NCBI RefSeq assembly: GCF_021044685.1
Contig: NZ_CP088014.1
Coordinates: forward strand, 4,140,001-4,204,000
Direction of reading: 5' to 3'
Length of the DNA: 64,000 nt
DNA from: Bradyrhizobium daqingense
GTDB taxonomy: Bacteria; Pseudomonadota; Alphaproteobacteria; Rhizobiales; Xanthobacteraceae
Made by a program: the position numbers and the translations under genes
Notes under the pieces: model-generated
Databases searched by the model: none
Seen by the model: only the letters and a program-made list of their open reading frames with translations
Told to the model about the DNA's origin: nothing
In this document: positions 58,642 to 64,000 of the stretch, one piece after another
Layout: the number at the start of each line of letters is the position of its first letter
How positions within the stretch are numbered: position 1 is the stretch's first letter

Positions 58642-60111
58642 ATGACTGAACCAGTTTACGACCTAATCATTCGCGGCGGGCGCGTCGCTACGACGACCGA
58701 CGTGTTTGAGGCCGATGTCGCAATTTCCGGCGAGACCATCGCGGCCATCGGAAAGGGCCTGCCCGCAGCCAGACGTGAGATCGACGCGCGCGGCAAGCTG
58801 GTGCTGCCCGGCGGCGTCGACAGCCACGCCCATATCGAGCAGCTCTCCGCGGCCGGCATCATGAACGCCGACACGTTCGAGAGCGCGACCGTCTCGGCGG
58901 CGTTCGGCGGCACCACCACGGTGATCCCGTTCGCGGCCCAGCATGTCGGCATGAAGCTGCCACAGGTGGTGGAGGACTATCACGCACTGGCGAAGAAGGG
59001 CGCAGTGATCGACTACGCCTTTCACATGATCATCGCGGATGCCACCAAGGAAACCGTCGAGGAGCATATCCCGGCGCTGGTGAAGCAGGGCCATGCCTCG
59101 ATCAAGATCTTCATGACCTATGACAGGCTCAAGGTCGATGACGAGCCGCTACTCGACATCCTCCTCGCCGCCCGCCAGACCGGCGCGATGCTGTGCGCCC
59201 ATGCCGAGAACCACGGCATCATCGCGTGGATGGTGAAGCGTCTGCTCGCGCGTGGTTACACGATGCCGAAATATCATGCCGTCAGCCACGCCCGTGTGTC
59301 GGAAGCCGAAGCCTTCACCCGGCTGATCGGCATGGCTGCACTGATCGATCAGCCGATCATGATCTTCCATGTCTCCACCGCCGAAGGCGCCAAGGTGATC
59401 CGCGACGCGCGCGGACAGGGCCTGAAGGTCTTCGCCGAGACCTGTCCGCAATATCTGTTCCTGACCGCCGCCGATCTCGACAAGCCGGGTGCGGAGGGCG
59501 CCAAGTGGATGTGCAGCCCGCCGCCGCGCACGCATTCGGACCAGGAGGCGCTGTGGCAGGCACTGTCGCTCGGCGATCTCCAGACCATCTCGTCGGATCA
59601 TGCCCCGTATCGGTTTGACGAGACCGGCAAGCTGCGCGCCGGCCCCAACCCCAATTTCAAGCAGGTCGCCAACGGCCTGCCGGGACTGGAGCTGCGGTTG
59701 CCGCTGCTGTTCGACGCGATGGTGTCGAAGGGACGGGTGGGCCTGGAAAAATTCGTCGAGCTCACCGCGACCGCGCCGGCCAAGATCTACAATCTGCATC
59801 CGCGCAAGGGCTCGATCGCAGTCGGGGCGGACGCCGATATTGCGATCTGGGATCCCCAGCGCGAGGTCACGATCGCCGACGAGATGATGCACGATCTCGC
59901 CGGCTACACGCCCTTCGCAGGCCGTAAGCTCAAGGGCTGGCCGGTTTCGGTGCTCTCGCGCGGCCGGGTGATCATCGACGGCAACAAGTGTCTCGCAAGC
60001 GCGGGGAGCGGAAGGTTCCTGGCGCGCAGCGGCGGAGAGGCGGCAAAGCCCACCGGCCGGTTGGTCGCGGACATGGATCCGGAACGGAATTTCGGAGCAA
60101 AGCTGCTGTGA
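58642..60111 (+). CDS. Dihydropyrimidinase / D-hydantoinase family amidohydrolase
   Basis: 489 residues from the ATG at 58642 with GGAG 6 nt upstream. Metal ligands are His62 and His64 (VDSHAHIEQ), the carboxylated Lys155 (ASIKIFMTYD), then His in MLCAHAENH and in IFHVSTAEG, and Asp in ISSDHAPY. It opens hydantoin or dihydropyrimidine rings hydrolytically to N-carbamoyl amino acids without ATP, giving the substrate of the carbamoylase above. The C-terminus ends with a basic tail near RNFGAKLL. Confidence 0.92.
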   Translation: MTEPVYDLIIRGGRVATTTDVFEADVAISGETIAAIGKGLPAARREIDARGKLVLPGGVDSHAHIEQLSAAGIMNADTFESATVSAAFGGTTTVIPFAAQHVGMKLPQVVEDYHALAKKGAVIDYAFHMIIADATKETVEEHIPALVKQGHASIKIFMTYDRLKVDDEPLLDILLAARQTGAMLCAHAENHGIIAWMVKRLLARGYTMPKYHAVSHARVSEAEAFTRLIGMAALIDQPIMIFHVSTAEGAKVIRDARGQGLKVFAETCPQYLFLTAADLDKPGAEGAKWMCSPPPRTHSDQEALWQALSLGDLQTISSDHAPYRFDETGKLRAGPNPNFKQVANGLPGLELRLPLLFDAMVSKGRVGLEKFVELTATAPAKIYNLHPRKGSIAVGADADIAIWDPQREVTIADEMMHDLAGYTPFAGRKLKGWPVSVLSRGRVIIDGNKCLASAGSGRFLARSGGEAAKPTGRLVADMDPERNFGAKLL

Positions 60112-60127
60112 TGATGGATTGTTCGCG

Positions 60128-61102
60128 ATGAAGGTCATCATCTTCGGCGGCACCGGCTTTGTCGGCCTCAATCTCGCCGAGGTGCTGCTCGCGCGCGGGC
60201 ACGAGGTGACGCTGTATGATCGCAAGCAACTTCCGGTTGGCGCGGAGCGATCCTTTGCCGACTATCGGGAGCGCCTTACCATTGTTCAGGGCGAGATCAC
60301 GGACGTCGAGAGGATTGACGCGCTCATAAAGAACGGTTGCGATGCGATTGTACTTGGCGTCGCTATTACTGCTGGGGACCAGCTCGAGCGGTCAACGACC
60401 TCGACCATCCTCGAGATCAACGTGATGGCTCAGATGCCTATCCTGAGCGCTGCGAACCGCCGTGGCGTTCGGCGCGTGATCAATCTGTCCTCCGCGTCTG
60501 CCTATGGAGCCGCGGGGCAACGCTATCCGGTATTGGACGAGGAGACGCCGTGCGATCCCGTCTCGTTCTACGCGATCAGCAAATTCACGTCAGAGCGATC
60601 CGTGGCGCGCCTTGCCGAGTTGTGGGGAGGCGATTTTCTGAGTGTGCGCTTAAGCGCCATGTTCGGTCCGTGGGAACGGATCGGGAAGGTGCGCGATACG
60701 CCGAGCCTCCAGTTCCAGATTCTCGCGGAGTTCGCGCGCGGCAAACCGGCGCTTCTCCCCGCGTCAGGCATCAAGGATTGGACCTACGCGCAGGACGCTG
60801 CCGAAGCCGTGGCGGTCCTGATAGAGGCCGAGCGGCCGCGCCATCGGCTCTACAATATCTCCAGCGGCGTGGCCTGGTCTGCGCTGCAATGGGGCGAGGC
60901 CTTTGCGGCGTTGCATCCGGGCTTGCAATGCCGGCTGGCGGGGCCGGGAGAGAAGACCGAGATCAAGCTCCATGGCGGCGATCGTGCGCCGATGTCGGTT
61001 GCGCGGATGGCCGATGAATTCGGCTGGCGCGCCCGGTTCGGCTGCGCCGAGTCGGCGGCCGCGATGAGTGCTTGGTGGATGCAGCACAAGGAGACGATCT
61101 GA
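60128..61102 (+). CDS. NAD-dependent epimerase/dehydratase family protein
   Basis: 324 residues from the ATG at 60128. The Rossmann motif is FGGTGFVGLNLAE, with the extended-SDR active site YAISKFTSERSVARL and INLSSASAYG ahead of it. The family acts on nucleotide sugars or other hydroxy/oxo substrates. Here, inside a ureide catabolic run, it more likely acts as an oxidoreductase on a pathway intermediate. It is one base away from the SDR gene downstream. Confidence 0.87.
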   Translation: MKVIIFGGTGFVGLNLAEVLLARGHEVTLYDRKQLPVGAERSFADYRERLTIVQGEITDVERIDALIKNGCDAIVLGVAITAGDQLERSTTSTILEINVMAQMPILSAANRRGVRRVINLSSASAYGAAGQRYPVLDEETPCDPVSFYAISKFTSERSVARLAELWGGDFLSVRLSAMFGPWERIGKVRDTPSLQFQILAEFARGKPALLPASGIKDWTYAQDAAEAVAVLIEAERPRHRLYNISSGVAWSALQWGEAFAALHPGLQCRLAGPGEKTEIKLHGGDRAPMSVARMADEFGWRARFGCAESAAAMSAWWMQHKETI

Positions 61103-61103
61103 G

Positions 61104-61853
61104 ATGCGGCTGCAGGGGCGCACGGCGATCATCACGGGAGCGGGCTCGGGGATCGGCCGCGCCAGCGCAAAGCTGTTCGCGGAGGAGGGTGCGTGCCTTG
61201 CCTTGGTCGATCGCGATGCCGCCGGCCTAAAGGAGACGGTGAGCCTGGTCGGCGAGGCCACGACTCATGTTGGCGACGTCGGCGATGCCGGTTTCGCCGA
61301 GACTGTCGTCGGCGAGGTCATCGCGCGCCACGGTCGCCTCGACATCCTGATGACGGCGGCCGGCTTCTCCTGCGGCGGCACCGTGCTGACGACGAGCCTG
61401 GACGACTGGGACGCGGTGTTTCGCACCAATGTCGGCGGCACTTGGCTGTGGGCGCGGGCCGCCGTGCCTCACATGCAGCGGCAGAACAGCGGCTCCATCA
61501 TCACCTTGGCCTCGCAGCTGGCGATGGCCGGCGGCAAGGGCAACAGCGCCTATATCGCCGCCAAGGGCGCCATCGTCAGCCTGACGCGGACGATGGCGGT
61601 GGATTTCGCCACCGACGGCATTCGCGTCAACGCGATTGCGCCGGGCGCGATCGATACGCCGATGCTTCGCCGCAGCTTTGCCCGTCACGCCAATTCGGAC
61701 GAGATGCGCGAAGCCTCCCGCAACCGCCACGCCATGAAGCGGTTCGGCCGGGCGGAAGAGATCGCGCAGGCTGCGCTGCATCTCGCCAGCGATGCCTCTT
61801 CGTTCACGACCGGCACCGTCATGGTGGTCGACGGAGGCTGGCTCGCAGCATGA
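61104..61853 (+). CDS. Short-chain dehydrogenase/reductase (SDR)
   Basis: 249 residues of the classical SDR type: cofactor loop TGAGSGIGRASAKLF, TAAGFS, catalytic SQLAMAGGKGNSAYIAAKGAIVSLTRTMAVDFA (Ser, Tyr and Lys present) and GTVMVVDGGWLAA at the end. It oxidises or reduces an alcohol/ketone with NAD(P)H. It overlaps the next gene by 4 nt (ATGA) and starts one base after the epimerase-like gene. Confidence 0.93.
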   Translation: MRLQGRTAIITGAGSGIGRASAKLFAEEGACLALVDRDAAGLKETVSLVGEATTHVGDVGDAGFAETVVGEVIARHGRLDILMTAAGFSCGGTVLTTSLDDWDAVFRTNVGGTWLWARAAVPHMQRQNSGSIITLASQLAMAGGKGNSAYIAAKGAIVSLTRTMAVDFATDGIRVNAIAPGAIDTPMLRRSFARHANSDEMREASRNRHAMKRFGRAEEIAQAALHLASDASSFTTGTVMVVDGGWLAA

Positions 61854-63286
61854 GTGATGCGCTGACGACGCTCCAAACGAACGTGCGTGCGGATCTCGGG
61901 AAGATCGCGCATCCTCATGCCGCCTGGCTCGAACCGAAGACGGGACCCGACGGCAAGCCGGCGCTGGATGTCCTCGTCGTCGGCGCCGGGCAGTCCGGCA
62001 TCGCCATCGGGTTTGGCCTGATGCGCTCGCGCGTGAGCAACATCCTGGCGATCGACAAGGCCGAGGAGGGCAAGGAGGGGCCGTGGCTCACCTATGCCAG
62101 AATGCCGACGCTGCGCAGCCCGAAGGACTACACCGGTCCCGATCTCGATATCCCGAGCCTCACCTACCAATCCTGGCACGAAGCCCGCTTTGGCAATGAA
62201 AGCTGGCAACAGCTCGGCCTGATCGAACGCGGCCATTGGGCGGAGTATCTGCTGTGGCTGCGACGCACGATCGGCCTGCCGGTGCGCAACGCCTGCGAGT
62301 TGCTGGAGATCGCGCCTGCGTCTGACGGCCTGCTCGCCGCGCGCGTGAAACGGGCGGGCGAGATCGAGACGCTCTACGCCCGCAAGATCGTGCTCGCGAC
62401 GGGGCAGGAGGGCATGGGCGATTGGATGGTCCCGGAGCAGCTGGCGCATCTGCCGGCGCGTTCGGTCGCCACCGTCGCCGACGATATCGACTTCGAACGC
62501 CTGCGCGGCAAGCGCGTCGCCGTGATCGGCGCCGGCGCATCCGCTTTCGACAATGCGGCGACCGCGCTGGAAGCGGGTGCCGCCGAAGTGCATCTGCTGT
62601 GCCGCCGTGCCCAGATCCAGGTGATCCAGCCCTATCGCTGGCTGACCTTCCGCGGCTTCCTGCGCCATCTCAGCGATCTCGACGATGCCTGGCGCTGGCG
62701 CTTCATGCGCAAAATCCTCGAGATGCGGGAAGGATTTCCGCAACCGACCTACGACCGCTGTGCGCGTCACGCCAATTTCACATTGCACGAGGGCGCGCCG
62801 GTCGCGGCCACGCGCGAGACTGGCAGCGGCATCGAATTGGAGACGCCGCGCGGGGCTATCACCGCCGACTTCGTCATCTGCGGCACCGGCATCGACATGA
62901 ACTTTGCCGGCCGCGGCGAACTCGCCAAGTTCGCCGACAACATCGCGACCTGGGCTGATCGCTACCAGCCTCCCGAGGGCGAGCGAAACGAACGGCTCGG
63001 CCGCTTTCCCTATCTCGCCGACGACTACGCCTTCACCGAGCGCGTGCCGGGCAAGACACCGTGGATCTCCAACATCCATCTCTTCGCCATCGCCTCCACC
63101 ATGAGTTTTGGCCCATCAGGATCGTCGATCAACGCGATGACGACGGCTGTGCCGAAGCTGGTCGACGGCCTGACACGCGGCCTGTTCCGCGCCGATGTCG
63201 AACGGCACTGGGGCTCGCTCGGCGCCTATGACGTGCCCCAGGCCGTCGTCACGCGGCCAGCGCGAACAATGGAGGAGCAGCGATGA
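61850..63286 (+). CDS. FAD-dependent NAD(P)-binding oxidoreductase, flavin-containing monooxygenase-like
   Basis: 478 residues. The first FAD-binding motif is VVGAGQSGIAIGFGLM, a second dinucleotide site is VAVIGAGASAFDNAATAL and a C-terminal ICGTGIDMNFAG replaces the usual ATG. It matches the FMO/Baeyer-Villiger-like branch, lacking a clear FxGxxxHxxxW fingerprint, so oxygenation is uncertain. Its start overlaps the SDR stop. It may work with reduced flavin or NADPH on a product of the SDR. Confidence 0.85.
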   Translation: MSDALTTLQTNVRADLGKIAHPHAAWLEPKTGPDGKPALDVLVVGAGQSGIAIGFGLMRSRVSNILAIDKAEEGKEGPWLTYARMPTLRSPKDYTGPDLDIPSLTYQSWHEARFGNESWQQLGLIERGHWAEYLLWLRRTIGLPVRNACELLEIAPASDGLLAARVKRAGEIETLYARKIVLATGQEGMGDWMVPEQLAHLPARSVATVADDIDFERLRGKRVAVIGAGASAFDNAATALEAGAAEVHLLCRRAQIQVIQPYRWLTFRGFLRHLSDLDDAWRWRFMRKILEMREGFPQPTYDRCARHANFTLHEGAPVAATRETGSGIELETPRGAITADFVICGTGIDMNFAGRGELAKFADNIATWADRYQPPEGERNERLGRFPYLADDYAFTERVPGKTPWISNIHLFAIASTMSFGPSGSSINAMTTAVPKLVDGLTRGLFRADVERHWGSLGAYDVPQAVVTRPARTMEEQR

Positions 63287-63405
63287 TCGTCCATGCGACG
63301 CCGCGACGATGCATGCTCACGCGCGGGCTATGGGATTGGCGCGCAACTTGCTTCTTTCTTGACCAGCCTAGCCGGCCTTCCTCTTTGGAAATTCAGGGAA
63401 AACCA

Positions 63406-64000
63406 ATGCGTTTTGTGTCTTTCAGGTCTACGACCTCGGTTCTCGTCACCACTGCGTTGTTGCTGATCGCCACCGCGCCGTCGCAGGCGCAAACCAGGGC
63501 GGAGACATTGCGCTATGTGACGGGCGCATCCGTCAACACGCTCGATCCCAACATCCCCGGCTCGACCCGCGAGTCCTTCGCGCTGAGCATGAGCACTTAT
63601 GACCGCCTGGTGGCGTTCGGCCGCAAGCAGCTCAACGGCAAGTGGGTGTTCGATCTCGATACGATCACGGGCGAGCTCGCCGAATCCTACGAGGTCAGCT
63701 CCGACGGCTTGAAGCTCACCTTCCGCCTGCGCAAGGATGCGAAATTCCAGGACGGCTCGCCCGTGACAGCCGAGGACGTCAAATGGTCGCTCGATCGCTG
63801 CGTCACCGCGCCGATCCTTGGCAAGGCGCAGCTGCTGACGGGTTCGCTCACCTCGGCCGATCAGTTCAAGGTGATCGATCCGCTGACGATCGAGGTGACG
63901 TTGCCAAAGCCCGACAAGCTCGCGCTGCCGAATCTCGCCACCGTCTATCCCATGATCATCAACTCCAAGGTCGCCAGGGCACATGCGACGCCGGATGATC
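63406..64000 (+). CDS. ABC transporter substrate-binding protein, peptide/nickel type (SBP_bac_5), 3' end outside window
   Basis: The frame is open to the window end, so only ~198 residues are seen. A signal peptide MRFVSFRSTTSVLVTTALLL ends near APSQAQT. The mature start follows, TLRYVTGASVNTLDPNIPGS, with SYEVSSDGLKLTFRLRKDAKFQDGSPVTAEDVKWSLDRC, the classic family 5 motif. The frame is also open back to an ATG at 63283, but the signal peptide fixes the start at 63406. It probably delivers the ureide or peptide substrate to a permease encoded beyond the window. Confidence 0.88.
   Translation, partial: MRFVSFRSTTSVLVTTALLLIATAPSQAQTRAETLRYVTGASVNTLDPNIPGSTRESFALSMSTYDRLVAFGRKQLNGKWVFDLDTITGELAESYEVSSDGLKLTFRLRKDAKFQDGSPVTAEDVKWSLDRCVTAPILGKAQLLTGSLTSADQFKVIDPLTIEVTLPKPDKLALPNLATVYPMIINSKVARAHATPDD

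Noticed and set aside
1..64000. tRNA, rRNA, insertion sequences, phage or toxin-antitoxin genes
   Set aside because: None could be recognised. No transposase or integrase motifs and no flanking target duplications were seen.

Overview
The window is GC-rich, densely packed alphaproteobacterial chromosome. It most likely comes from Bradyrhizobium or a close relative in the Nitrobacteraceae. The evidence is the formate dehydrogenase locus with its rhizobial set of DUF accessory genes, the abundance of LIV-type transporters, SRPBCC and CoxD/CoxE families, and a non-coding block near 32.6-33.3 kb that resembles a repeat I associate with Bradyrhizobium genomes. No tRNA, rRNA, CRISPR array, insertion sequence or phage gene was seen.

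Region 1 (1-6.3 kb) is hydroxamate-type iron acquisition. It has a siderophore-uptake ATPase cut by the window start and a DUF2218/siderophore-interacting flavoreductase. Divergent from these are a cyclic-peptide/siderophore exporter, an N-acyltransferase and an L-ornithine N5-monooxygenase. The peptide synthetase such a pathway needs is not in the window.

Region 2 (6.8-28.9 kb, all minus strand) is the most unusual part. Eighteen genes from livH (26498) to an azoreductase-like gene (6843) are separated by at most about 31 nt and often overlap by 4-8 nt, so they look like one transcript of nearly 20 kb. An AraC-type regulator and a LivK-type binding protein lie just upstream. The operon encodes LIV permeases and ATPases, with the LivF ATPase fused to a Tm-1/UPF0261 domain. 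Next come the matching Tm-1 TIM-barrel protein, a 967-residue SPFH protein with a very regular 11-residue coiled-coil repeat, and two tandem SRPBCC proteins. A molybdenum hydroxylase follows, whose large subunit is split into two genes, then CoxD/CoxE-type maturation proteins, an amidohydrolase, a lactonase-like metallo-beta-lactamase fold protein, an SMP-30/isochorismatase-fold fusion and a flavodoxin-fold quinone reductase. My inference is uptake, hydroxylation and ring-opening of an aromatic or N-heterocyclic compound.

Region 3 (29.2-35.8 kb) holds an acyl-CoA dehydrogenase behind a 12-bp palindrome, a divergent GlxA-type regulator/dienelactone hydrolase pair sharing a palindromic operator, a structured non-coding repeat, four very small proteins and a WD40-cytochrome c fusion. 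Region 4 (35.8-47.4 kb) is a membrane-bound formate dehydrogenase locus: a multi-cluster ferredoxin, a lipoate/biotin-ligase-like protein, four DUF proteins, an HTH-TorD fusion, a tiny Tat protein, the alpha, beta and gamma subunits and a terminator.

Region 5 (47.7 kb to the end) looks like a hydantoin/cyclic-ureide catabolic cluster. It has a MocR regulator, ATP-dependent HyuA/HyuB, a class III aminotransferase, an acyl-CoA synthetase broken by a frameshift, an N-carbamoyl-D-amino-acid hydrolase, a flavin reductase, a hydantoin racemase, a metal-dependent hydantoinase, an epimerase-like protein, an SDR, an FAD monooxygenase-like protein and the start of a peptide-type ABC binding protein.
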